DNA of 64,000 nt, from positions 62,001-126,000 of the forward strand of contig NZ_BMFY01000010.1 of NCBI RefSeq assembly GCF_014639315.1, written 5' to 3'. Position 1 is the first letter of the stretch; each line of letters starts with the position of its first letter. Below are positions 33,847-41,674 of the stretch, piece after piece. The notes under the pieces were generated by a model that ran no database searches, had not been told where the DNA came from, and saw only the letters and a list, made by a program, of their open reading frames with translations. The DNA is from Sediminivirga luteola (GTDB lineage: Bacteria; Actinomycetota; Actinomycetes; Actinomycetales; Brevibacteriaceae). The position numbers and the translations under genes were made by a program.

Positions 33847-34578
33847 TCAGCCGGACTGCTCGCCCAGGAAACCCCGCAACAGGCTCTCGGTGCCCGCGGC
33901 GTGCTCGGCGGCGACCGCCTCGGCGGTGGCCGCATCGCCGGCGATGACGGCCTCGACCAACTGCCGGTGCTGCTCCTGACTGTGCTCCAGGTTGACCTGC
34001 AGGAGCGGGATCATGTCGAGCAGATGGTTGATCCGGGTGCGGACATCGGCGACGGCCCGCAGCAGGCTCGGTATACCGGCGCACTCGGCCACCAGCAGAT
34101 GCAGGCGGGAATCAAGCCGGCGGTAGGAGTGCTCATCGGCGCCGGCGGAGTCCGCGAGCGCCGACCGCAGCGCCTCGACCTGGGCCGGGCTCAGCGCGGC
34201 CGCGGCCGCGCGCCCTGCCGCGGCGGTGTCCACGATCATGCGGAACTGGAGGGCGTCGTCGAGTTCCCCGGGATCGGGCTTCTCCACCCGGACGGCGATG
34301 CCCTCAGGTTCCTCCTGCGGCTCGCAGACGAAAGCGCCCCCGTACCTGCCCCGGCGAACCTCCAGGTAACCGGCGCGCTGAAGCTCGGCGATCACCTCGC
34401 GGAGGGTGCTCCGGGAGACGCCCAGCTGCTCGGCGAGTTCCCGCTCGCTGGGCAGCCGCTCGCCAACCGGTACCGAGCCGAGCCGGATGAGCTGGAGCAT
34501 CCGCGCCATCGTCTCCTCGAAGGCGTTGCCGGACCGCACCGGCCCCAGCAGCGGGCCGACGCCGGGTACCTCGCTCAT
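33847..34578 (-). CDS. GntR-family regulator, FadR subfamily (FCD domain)
   Basis: A 243-residue regulator. The N-terminal winged helix reads LPSERELAEQLGVSRSTLREVIAELQRAGYLEVRRGRYGGAFV (about 43-85). The C-terminal all-helical FCD domain has LQFRMIVDTAAAGRAA, a metal-site-like D...H pattern in RRLDSRLHLLVAEC, and SQEQHRQLVEAVIAGD with the late conserved His. ATG 34578 follows GGGAGG at six bases. It is divergent from the amine permease gene and probably represses the gamma-glutamylation genes until a catabolic intermediate binds. The repeated operator block at two promoters is its likely target. Confidence 0.9.
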   Translation of the reverse strand: MSEVPGVGPLLGPVRSGNAFEETMARMLQLIRLGSVPVGERLPSERELAEQLGVSRSTLREVIAELQRAGYLEVRRGRYGGAFVCEPQEEPEGIAVRVEKPDPGELDDALQFRMIVDTAAAGRAAAAALSPAQVEALRSALADSAGADEHSYRRLDSRLHLLVAECAGIPSLLRAVADVRTRINHLLDMIPLLQVNLEHSQEQHRQLVEAVIAGDAATAEAVAAEHAAGTESLLRGFLGEQSG

Positions 34579-34822
34579 GACGGGCCTCCCGGCGGGATCG
34601 GTCCGGCGGCCGCCGGGCACGGGTGCGGGTTCATCTTCACAACATAGCGTGAGGCGCGCGGTGTATCATCCCCTGCCTCCGATGCGGTCACCGGCGCATG
34701 CACGCGCACCCGCCACCGGGCGGCGGGGCATACCGCGCCCGCACGACCACCGTTCCGGCACCTGCCGGAACGCGGCGCGAGCCTCATGCTGGCTCCACCC
34801 CGGCCGGCCCTCATCTGGTTCC

Positions 34823-34886
34823 TTGACCACCGATGAGACGTGGATTACATTAAAGCCAGCCTTTGGCCCGGAAACAGACCTTTGGC
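34823..34886 (+). promoter_or_regulatory. Promoter and operator of the amine permease gene
   Basis: A near-consensus promoter: -35 TTGACC (34823-34828), 17-base spacer, -10 TACATT (34846-34851). The spacer contains TGAGACGTGGAT. Ten bases after the -10 lies TTTGGCCCGGAAACAGACC (34862-34880), followed directly by another TTTGGC (34881-34886). The same arrangement, 15 of 19 bases identical in the last element, precedes the glutamine-synthetase-like gene. The element sits around the transcription start, a good place for a repressor such as the divergent GntR protein. Confidence 0.75.
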
Positions 34887-34986
34887 TCCCGAATATGCCC
34901 ACGGACGATGCCGGCACACCGGTGCGGGCACGGCATGCGCCGCCCGCACCGACCGCACGGGATCTCCCATACCAACGGCGGTATCC

Positions 34987-36435
34987 ATGGCATTCAAGAA
35001 AGCCCTCAGCAAGAACGTCGACTACACCGACGTCGACTCCAGCTACCTGGCGAACCGGCAGCTCAAGAAGGGTGCGGCCGGGTGGGTCCTGCTCGCCGGC
35101 CTCGGCGTCGCCTACGTCATCTCCGGTGATTTCTCCGGCTGGAACCTGGGCCTGGCCGAAGGCGGCTGGGGCGGCCTGCTGATCGCCTTCCTGCTCATGG
35201 GCCTGATGTACACCTGCATGGTGTTCGGCCTGGCGGAGCTCTCCTCCACGCTGCCGACCGCCGGCGCCGGATACGGCTTCGCCCGGCGGGCACTGGGCCC
35301 GCTGGGCGGATTCGCCACCGGCATGGCGATCCTGATCGAGTACGCCGTGGCACCGGCGGCCATCGCCACCTTCATCGGCGGTTACGTGCGGGCCCTCGGC
35401 CTGCCGGAGTCCGTGCCGATCTGGGTCGTCTACCTGCTGTGCTACGCGCTCTTCGTGGGCATCCATCTGTGGGGCGTCGGCGAGGCGCTCAAGGTCATGT
35501 TCGTCATCACAGCGGTCGCGGTCGTCGCGCTGCTCGCCTTCGTGATCGGCACCGTGCCTCATTTCGATGCCGCCAATCTGTTCAACATCGAGCCGACCCA
35601 GGCCGCCGGCGCCTCGGAGTTCCTGCCGTTCGGCTTCTCCGGGGCGGTGGCCGCGCTGGTCTTCGGCATCTGGTTCTTCCTCGCCGTCGAGGGCGTGCCG
35701 CTGGCCGCGGAGGAGTCCGCCAACCCCAAGCGGGACATGCCCCGGGGCATCATCACCGCCATGCTGATCCTGCTGTTCTTCGGCGCCAGCGTCCTGCTCC
35801 TGGTGCCCGGCACGGCCGGCGCCGATGCGATGGGTGTCTCGGACAATCCGCTGCCGGAGGCGTTGCGGCACATCTACGGCGCCGACTCCGCACTGGCGAC
35901 CTTCGTGAACTGGGCGGGCCTGTTCGGGCTGGTCGCGAGCTTCTTCTCGATCGTCTTCGCCTACTCCCGGCAGTTGTTCGCGCTCTCCCGGGCCGGGTAC
36001 CTGCCGACGGTGCTCTCCCTGACGAGCAAGCGGAAGACGCCGTACCTGGCGCTCATCGTGCCGGGCACCATCGGCTTCGCCCTGGCGGCGTGGCTGCAGG
36101 ACGGCGGCCTGCTGATCAACATCGCGGTCTTCGGGGCCACCGTCTCCTATGTGCTGCTGAACCTCTCGCACATCATGCTGCGCCTGCGCGAGCCGGACCT
36201 GCCCCGCGGCTACCGTACGCCGGGCGGCATCGTGACCACCTCCATCGCGCTGGTCCTGGCCGCCGTGGCGGTGGTGGCGACGTTCTTCGTGGATGTCCTG
36301 GCTGCGGGCATCACCGCGATCATCTTCCTGCTGGCCATCGCGTACTTCTGGTTCCACTCTCGGCACCGGCTCATCGCCCGGGCGCCGGAGGAGGAGTTCG
36401 CCGCGCTGGCGAAGGCAGAGTCCGAACTCCAGTAG
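34987..36435 (+). CDS. APC-superfamily amino-acid/amine permease (ethanolamine-permease type)
   Basis: A 482-residue permease with about twelve helices. VDSSYLANRQLKKGAAGWVLLAGLGVAYVISGDFSGWN near the start is the pattern of ethanolamine permeases (EAT family). AEESANPKRDMPRGI in the middle is the conserved APC cytoplasmic loop. The likely substrate is a small amine (ethanolamine, a polyamine or similar), because the next genes encode gamma-glutamylation enzymes. ATG 34987 gives a typical family N-terminus; the ribosome-binding site is weak. An earlier in-frame ATG would overlap the promoter -10 and operator and is rejected. Confidence 0.88.
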   Translation: MAFKKALSKNVDYTDVDSSYLANRQLKKGAAGWVLLAGLGVAYVISGDFSGWNLGLAEGGWGGLLIAFLLMGLMYTCMVFGLAELSSTLPTAGAGYGFARRALGPLGGFATGMAILIEYAVAPAAIATFIGGYVRALGLPESVPIWVVYLLCYALFVGIHLWGVGEALKVMFVITAVAVVALLAFVIGTVPHFDAANLFNIEPTQAAGASEFLPFGFSGAVAALVFGIWFFLAVEGVPLAAEESANPKRDMPRGIITAMLILLFFGASVLLLVPGTAGADAMGVSDNPLPEALRHIYGADSALATFVNWAGLFGLVASFFSIVFAYSRQLFALSRAGYLPTVLSLTSKRKTPYLALIVPGTIGFALAAWLQDGGLLINIAVFGATVSYVLLNLSHIMLRLREPDLPRGYRTPGGIVTTSIALVLAAVAVVATFFVDVLAAGITAIIFLLAIAYFWFHSRHRLIARAPEEEFAALAKAESELQ

Positions 36436-36509
36436 CGCCGGCGTGCACGGCGCAGCACGAGGCGCAGCCAGCCGCCCGCCGGCCCTCACGGGGTCGGCGG
36501 GCGGTCGCC

Positions 36510-36569
36510 TTGACGGAAAAATGAGACCTGAATTACATTGGACATCAGTATTTGGCGTGAAATCAGACC
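36510..36569 (+). promoter_or_regulatory. Promoter and operator of the glutamine-synthetase-like gene
   Basis: -35 TTGACG (36510-36515), 18-base spacer, -10 TACATT (36534-36539), then TTTGGCGTGAAATCAGACC (36551-36569). The spacer contains ATGAGACCTGAAT, almost the same as the spacer of the permease promoter. The match extends over about 50 bases in two otherwise unrelated intergenic regions 1.7 kb apart, so it is under selection or recently copied. It is the likely binding site of the cluster's GntR regulator. Confidence 0.75.
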
Positions 36570-36690
36570 ATTAAACGTTGTCCTGGAGCGGCCCTCTCGC
36601 GGGCACGCAGTGCTCCGCCCATAGCCCAACGCCACCAGCGGCGTCACCGACAGCTCCATCGACAGTCCATCGACAAGGAAGCGAATCGCC

Positions 36691-38070
36691 ATGACCACTG
36701 CGTCCGATCCGAGCACCCGCGGCATGCTGACCCTGGAGGATCTGCACGCTCTGGCGGCCAGCGGCGAGATCGACACCGTCATCGTCGCGATCACCGATGT
36801 CCAGGGCAGACTGCAGGGCAAGCTCCTGGGTGTCGACTTCTTCCTCAACGAGGTCGCATCGCACGGCGCGGAGGGTTGCAACTACCTGCTCGCGGTCGAC
36901 GTGGAGATGAACACCGTCGACGGCTATGCCATGTCCTCCTGGGAGAGCGGCTATGGCGATATGGTCTTCCAGCCGGACATGGCCACCCTGCGCCGCATCC
37001 CGTGGCTGGAGGGCACCGCGCTGGTGGTGTGCGACGTCCTCTGGCTCGACGGCACCCCGGTCGTCCAGTCCCCGCGCCAGATCCTCAAGCGCCAGCAGGA
37101 CCGGCTGGCCGCGCGGGAACTCGAGGCGTTCTCCGGGACGGAGCTGGAGTTCATCGCCTTCGACACCAGCTATGAGGATGCCCAGGACAGCGGATACCGC
37201 GAACTGGTGCCGGCCAACCGCTACAACGTCGACTACTCGCTGCTCGGCTCCACCCGGGTCGAGCCCCTCATGCGCCGGATCCGCAACGCCATGTCCGGGT
37301 CGGGCTTCTACGTCGAGGGCACCAAGGGAGAGTGCAACTTCGGCCAGCACGAACTCACCTTCCGGTTCAGGGACGCCCTGGGCACCTGCGACAACCACGC
37401 CATCTACAAATACGGCGCCAAGGCCATCGCCGCGCAGGAGGGCAAGGCCATCACGTTCATGGCCAAGTACGACGAGCGCGAGGGCAACTCCTGCCACATC
37501 CACTTGAGCCTGCGCGGCACCGACGGCAGCACGGTCATGGCGGGCGAGCGCGACCACGGCTTCTCCGAGCTCATGGAGCAGTTCATCGCCGGCGTCCTGG
37601 CGGCACTGCCCGAACTGACCTACTTCTTCGCCCCGAACATCAACTCCTACAAGCGTTTCGCCAAGGGCAGCTTCGCCCCGACGGCGATCGCCTGGGGCTT
37701 CGACAACCGCACCTGCGCCGTCCGCGTCGTGGGTCACGGGCCCAGCCTGCGTGCGGAGATCCGCGTCGGCGGCGCGGACCTCAACCCCTACCTGGCGACC
37801 GCCGCCATCATCGCCGGCGGCCTGCACGGCATCGAGAACGCGCTGGAGTGCCCGCCCCTGGTGGCCGGCAACGCCTACGAGGCGGCGGCGGACCAGCTGC
37901 CGACCACCCTGGCCGAAGCCGCCGCGCGGCTGGATCGCTCCGAGCTGGCTCGCGCGGCCTTCGGCGACGATGTGGTGGACCACTATGTCAACGCCGCCCG
38001 CGTGGAGCTGGAGGCGTTCGAGAAGACCGTCACGGACTGGGAGCGCGTGCGTGGCTTCGAACGTCTCTGA
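36691..38070 (+). CDS. Glutamine-synthetase-like gamma-glutamyl-amine ligase
   Basis: A 459-residue type I glutamine-synthetase fold. GTELEFIAFDTSYEDAQ is the beta-Grasp/catalytic junction. The metal and ATP sites are seen in GECNFGQHELTFRF, NSCHIHLSL and NRTCAVRVVG. FAPNINSYKRFAKGSFAPTAIAWG is the family's glutamate/ATP loop. Regulatory adenylylation features of housekeeping GlnA are absent. Together with the permease, hydrolase and aldehyde dehydrogenase, it is probably a PuuA- or GlnA3/GlnA4-like enzyme that attaches glutamate to an amine as the first catabolic step. The amine (polyamine or ethanolamine) is not fixed by sequence. AAGGAAG precedes the start. Confidence 0.9.
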   Translation: MTTASDPSTRGMLTLEDLHALAASGEIDTVIVAITDVQGRLQGKLLGVDFFLNEVASHGAEGCNYLLAVDVEMNTVDGYAMSSWESGYGDMVFQPDMATLRRIPWLEGTALVVCDVLWLDGTPVVQSPRQILKRQQDRLAARELEAFSGTELEFIAFDTSYEDAQDSGYRELVPANRYNVDYSLLGSTRVEPLMRRIRNAMSGSGFYVEGTKGECNFGQHELTFRFRDALGTCDNHAIYKYGAKAIAAQEGKAITFMAKYDEREGNSCHIHLSLRGTDGSTVMAGERDHGFSELMEQFIAGVLAALPELTYFFAPNINSYKRFAKGSFAPTAIAWGFDNRTCAVRVVGHGPSLRAEIRVGGADLNPYLATAAIIAGGLHGIENALECPPLVAGNAYEAAADQLPTTLAEAAARLDRSELARAAFGDDVVDHYVNAARVELEAFEKTVTDWERVRGFERL

Positions 38071-39109
38071 ACCGGACACGCCCGGTGCCACGGTGAGGCG
38101 GCCGCGGATCGGCATCACGACCTATCAGCAGCCGGCACGCTGGGGCGTCTGGGATGAGGAGGCCGCGCTGCTGTCCTCGACCTACCTGGACTGCGTCGTC
38201 GCCGCCGGAGGCACCCCGCTCCTGCTACCGCCGACCGGGAGCGATCCGACCCTCGTGGAGGACCTGGACGGCCTGGTCATCGCCGGCGGCTCCGATGTGG
38301 GGGCGGAGCGCTACGGCGCCGAGCCGCATCCGCTCACCCAGCCGCAGTCCCACCGCGACGATCACGATCTCGCCCTGGCCGGCGCCGCGCTGAAGGCCGG
38401 TCTGCCGCTGTTCGCGATCTGCCGCGGCCTGCAGGTGGTCAACACGCTCCTCGGCGGCACCCTGATCCAGCATCTGCCCGATGTCCTGGACACCACCGCG
38501 TACCAGCCGGCGCCGGGGGTGTTCGGCCGCATGCGCGTGCAGACCGAGCCCGGCAGCATGGCGGCGGCGCTGCTGGGCGCCGAGGCCGAGGTGTCGGTCT
38601 ACCACCACCAGGCGGTCGACCGCGTCGGCCGCGGCCTGCGGGTGACGGCGCGCACCGCCGACGGCGTCATCCAGGCCCTGGAACTGGACCCGGACCAGGA
38701 CGACGTCGCGGCCATACCGGATGCCGGGGGACCTGCGACGGACGCGAGGCACGCCTCCGGCGGGCACGCCTCGACCGGCCCCGCGGCCACCGCCGCCGGG
38801 CACCCGGCCCCCGGGCACGCCTCCACCGCCGCCGGGCCGGAAAAGCCCGGCTGGATGCTGGCCGTGCAGTGGCATCCGGAGCGGACCGTCCAGGACCTGC
38901 GCCTCTTCGCCGCATTCGTCGCCGCGGCGCAGGCGCACCGGGACCGTCGCCATGCGGGCACGCCGGACCCATCGAACTCAGCCGGCTCAGCGGCCACGCC
39001 CCCGGCTCCAGCGGACACGATCAGCACCTCAGCACCGCCGGATGCCGGCGGGCAGGAACGTCCCCGCCGCGACACGATGCGGCGGCACCAGGCGCACGAA
39101 AGGAGCTAA
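38051..39109 (+). CDS. Class I amidotransferase-type gamma-glutamyl hydrolase (PuuD-like)
   Basis: A 352-residue protein of the peptidase C26 family. RIGITTYQQPARWGVW opens the domain, GLVIAGGSDVGAERYG is typical of PuuD, the nucleophile is Cys in FAICRGLQVVN, and the His/Glu pair is in AVQWHPE. It should release glutamate from a gamma-glutamyl intermediate made by the ligase. Oddly, about 40 residues of Ala/Gly/His-rich sequence (PATDARHASGGHAST and on) are inserted just before the WHPE strand, and the C-terminus has a further disordered tail. GTG 38051, inside the end of the ligase gene (20-base overlap), is chosen because GGGAG precedes it. Confidence 0.87.
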   Translation: MASNVSEPDTPGATVRRPRIGITTYQQPARWGVWDEEAALLSSTYLDCVVAAGGTPLLLPPTGSDPTLVEDLDGLVIAGGSDVGAERYGAEPHPLTQPQSHRDDHDLALAGAALKAGLPLFAICRGLQVVNTLLGGTLIQHLPDVLDTTAYQPAPGVFGRMRVQTEPGSMAAALLGAEAEVSVYHHQAVDRVGRGLRVTARTADGVIQALELDPDQDDVAAIPDAGGPATDARHASGGHASTGPAATAAGHPAPGHASTAAGPEKPGWMLAVQWHPERTVQDLRLFAAFVAAAQAHRDRRHAGTPDPSNSAGSAATPPAPADTISTSAPPDAGGQERPRRDTMRRHQAHERS

Positions 39110-39115
39110 GGCACC

Positions 39116-40480
39116 ATGAGCACTGTGTACGAGGTCGTCAATCCGGCCACCGAGGAGATCGTGCGCCAGGTGGAACTGGCCGATGAAGCCGCCACCAATG
39201 CGGCCATCGAGCGCGCCCACCGCGCCTATGAGTCATGGCGGGACGTCGCACCGGCGGACCGGGCGCGGCTGCTGCGCCGCTTCGCCGATGCGGTGGACGC
39301 GGACGTGGAGAACCTGGCGCAGCTGGAGGTCGCCAACGCCGGGCACACCATCGGCAACGCCCGCTGGGAGGCCGGTAACGTCCGCGACGTGCTGGAGTAC
39401 TACGCGGCGGTGCCCGAGCGGCTCTTCGGCCGGCAGATCCCGGTCGATGGCGGTGTCACCGTCACGTACCAGGAACCGCTGGGCGTGGTCGGGGTGATCG
39501 TGCCGTGGAACTTCCCGATGCCGATCGCCGGCTGGGGCTTCGCACCGGCGCTGGCGGCCGGCAACACGGTCGTGCTCAAGCCCGCCGAGGTCACGCCGCT
39601 GACGGCGATGCGCCTGGGCGAGCTTGCGCTGGAGGCGGGCCTTCCGGAGGGTGTGCTGACCATCCTGCCCGGCAAGGGCTCGGTGGTGGGCAGCCGGTTC
39701 GTGACGCATCCGCTGGTACGGAAGGTGGTCTTCACCGGCTCGACCGAGGTGGGCAAGCGGATCATGGCCGGCTGCGCCGATCAGGTCAAACAGGTGACGC
39801 TGGAACTCGGCGGGAAGAACTCGAACATCGTCTTCGCCGATGCCGACCTCGCCGAGGCCGCCGCCAACGCTCCCGGCGGCGTGTTCGACAACTCGGGACA
39901 GGACTGCTGCTCCCGCTCCCGTCTCCTGGTGCAGGCCAGCGTGTACGAGGAGTTCATGGCCGAGTTCGAGAAGGCCGTCACGGCGTTCCGCGTGGCCGAT
40001 CCGGCCGATGAGTCGGCGCAGATGGGTCCCCTGATCACCGCGGCGCACCGCGAATCGGTGGCCCGCTACGTCGACGCCGGCGAGGTCGCCTTCCGCGGCC
40101 GGGCTCCGGAAGGACCGGGCTTCTGGTTCCCGCCGACGGTGCTCACCCCCGGTTCGACCTCCACGCCCGATTTCACCGAGGAGATCTTCGGCCCCGTCGT
40201 CTCCGCGGTGCCCTTCGAGACGGAGGAGGACGCGATCCGGATCGCCAATGACACCGAGTACGGCCTCTCCGGTTCCATCTGGACCAACGACCTGGACCGG
40301 GCGCTACGGGTCTCCCGCGCGGTGCAGGCCGGCAACCTCTCGGTGAACTCGCATTCCTCGGTGCGCTACAGCACGCCGTTCGGCGGATTCAAGCAGTCCG
40401 GCCTCGGCCGGGAGCTCGGGCCCGACGCCGTGGAGGCCTTCACCGAGACCAAGACGGTGTTCTACGCCACCAGGCGCTGA
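39116..40480 (+). CDS. NAD(P)-dependent aldehyde dehydrogenase
   Basis: A 454-residue aldehyde dehydrogenase. The Rossmann part has VIVPWNFPMPIAGWGFAPALAAGN and FTGSTEVGKRI. The general base Glu is in LELGGKNSN (near residue 229) and the catalytic Cys in NSGQDCCSRSRL (near 263). EEIFGPVVSAVPF is the usual later motif. In this cluster it would oxidise a gamma-glutamylamino aldehyde or other aminoaldehyde, as PuuC does. AAAGGAG stands just before the ATG, six bases after the preceding stop, so it is co-transcribed with the hydrolase and ligase genes. Confidence 0.93.
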   Translation: MSTVYEVVNPATEEIVRQVELADEAATNAAIERAHRAYESWRDVAPADRARLLRRFADAVDADVENLAQLEVANAGHTIGNARWEAGNVRDVLEYYAAVPERLFGRQIPVDGGVTVTYQEPLGVVGVIVPWNFPMPIAGWGFAPALAAGNTVVLKPAEVTPLTAMRLGELALEAGLPEGVLTILPGKGSVVGSRFVTHPLVRKVVFTGSTEVGKRIMAGCADQVKQVTLELGGKNSNIVFADADLAEAAANAPGGVFDNSGQDCCSRSRLLVQASVYEEFMAEFEKAVTAFRVADPADESAQMGPLITAAHRESVARYVDAGEVAFRGRAPEGPGFWFPPTVLTPGSTSTPDFTEEIFGPVVSAVPFETEEDAIRIANDTEYGLSGSIWTNDLDRALRVSRAVQAGNLSVNSHSSVRYSTPFGGFKQSGLGRELGPDAVEAFTETKTVFYATRR

Positions 40481-40599
40481 TCGCCCGGACGCTGCGGCTG
40501 CCCGTGGGCGGTCGTGGCCGTCCGCTTCGTCCCTGATCTGCTCTTTTCACCGGTTCTCCCACTCGATACGGCGCGACGCCGAAGGAAAGGTACTCCACC

Positions 40600-41382
40600 A
40601 TGGCAAAGGAAATCGTCTCCAACCGGCTGGCCGGGAAGGTCGCCGTCATCACCGGCGGCGGTTCGGGCATCGGCAAGGCCAGCGCGCAGCGGATGGCCGC
40701 CGAGGGCGCCCGGATCGTCATCGGCGATCTGGACCCGGCAGCGGGCCAGGCCGTCGCCGCCGAGCTCGACGGCACCTTCGTCGAGGTCAACGTCGCCGAT
40801 GAGGAGCAGGTGAAGAACCTCTTCTCCACCGCCGCGGAGGTGTACGGGCAGGTGGACATCGCCTTCAACAACGCGGGCATCTCTCCCGCCGACGACGCCT
40901 CCATCACCGAGACCGGCCTGGATGCCTGGCGCCGGGTGCAGGAGGTCAATCTGACTTCGGTGTACCTGTGCTCCAAGTACGCCCTGGAGCACATGCGTCC
41001 GCGGAAGTCCGGTTCCATCATCAACACGGCGTCGTTCGTGGCGCTCATGGGCGCGGCGACCTCGCAGATCTCGTACTCCGCCTCGAAGGGCGGGGTGCTG
41101 GCGATGTCGCGGGAGCTCGGCGTGGAGTTCGCCAAGGAGGGCATCCGCGTGAACGCGCTGTGCCCGGGGCCGGTGAACACGCCGCTGCTGCAGGAGCTCT
41201 TCGCCAAGAACCCGGAAGAGGCGCAGCGTCGTCTGGTGCATGTGCCGATGGGCCGGTTCGCCGAGGCGGAGGAGCTGGCGGCGGCAGTGGCGTTCCTGGC
41301 CAGCGACGATGCCTCCTTCATCACCGCCAGCACGTTCCTCGTCGACGGCGGCATCACCTCGGCCTATGTGACGCCGCTCTGA
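40600..41382 (+). CDS. Short-chain dehydrogenase/reductase
   Basis: A 260-residue classical SDR. Cofactor motif TGGGSGIG (18-25); NNAG near 90; catalytic Ser145 (NTASF), Tyr159 and Lys163 in YSASKGG; CPGPVNTP follows. Asp43 after the second strand (IGDLD) favours NAD. A good GGAAAGG site precedes the ATG. A 119-base gap separates it from the aldehyde dehydrogenase gene, but it is on the same strand and ends at the cluster's terminator, so it may oxidise an alcohol intermediate of the same pathway. The substrate is unknown. Confidence 0.9.
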   Translation: MAKEIVSNRLAGKVAVITGGGSGIGKASAQRMAAEGARIVIGDLDPAAGQAVAAELDGTFVEVNVADEEQVKNLFSTAAEVYGQVDIAFNNAGISPADDASITETGLDAWRRVQEVNLTSVYLCSKYALEHMRPRKSGSIINTASFVALMGAATSQISYSASKGGVLAMSRELGVEFAKEGIRVNALCPGPVNTPLLQELFAKNPEEAQRRLVHVPMGRFAEAEELAAAVAFLASDDASFITASTFLVDGGITSAYVTPL

Positions 41383-41425
41383 TCCGCTGATCATCGGCTG
41401 CGCGGCTCTGCCGCGAACGGCAAAG

Positions 41426-41482
41426 ACCCACGGCTGTGTCCCACCGCAGATCCCCGGTGGATGTCTTCGAACAGTCGTGGGT
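41426..41482 (+). terminator. Cruciform-like terminator after the SDR gene
   Basis: ACCCACGGCTGT (41426-41437) pairs over 12 bases (one G-U) with ACAGTCGTGGGT (41471-41482). Inside, CCACCG (41441-41446) pairs with CGGTGG (41455-41460). TTTCTGCTC follows on the plus strand. It lies 44 bases after the SDR stop and is the probable end of the gamma-glutamylation transcript. Confidence 0.65.
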
Positions 41483-41566
41483 TTCTGCTCGCTGTCCCAC
41501 CGGCATGACGGCCCGGTGTCTGTGACGGCCCGGTGCCTGGCCGGCATGACGTTTGAGGGGGCATGA

Positions 41567-41602
41567 CGAAGGGGACCTGCGAATCCTCGCAGGTCCCCTT
41601 CG
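41567..41602. terminator. Perfect 16-bp hairpin between converging genes
   Basis: CGAAGGGGACCTGCGA (41567-41582) and TCGCAGGTCCCCTTCG (41587-41602) are perfectly complementary with a four-base loop. It stands 72 bases beyond the stop of the minus-strand surface-protein gene and downstream of the plus-strand SDR gene, so it may end transcription from both sides. A smaller hairpin, ATCTAGCCTCAGAGCTAGAT, lies between it and the surface-protein gene. Confidence 0.75.
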
Positions 41603-41674
41603 CTGTAGCCTCTTCTACTCGGATCTAGCCTCAGAGCTAGATTCCCTCATAGAACGCTTAAGCGACGTGAGACG

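Noticed and set aside
34840-34986. Upstream start for the amine permease
   Set aside because: The codons would lie within the -10 and operator block that is repeated at another promoter, so this DNA is regulatory.
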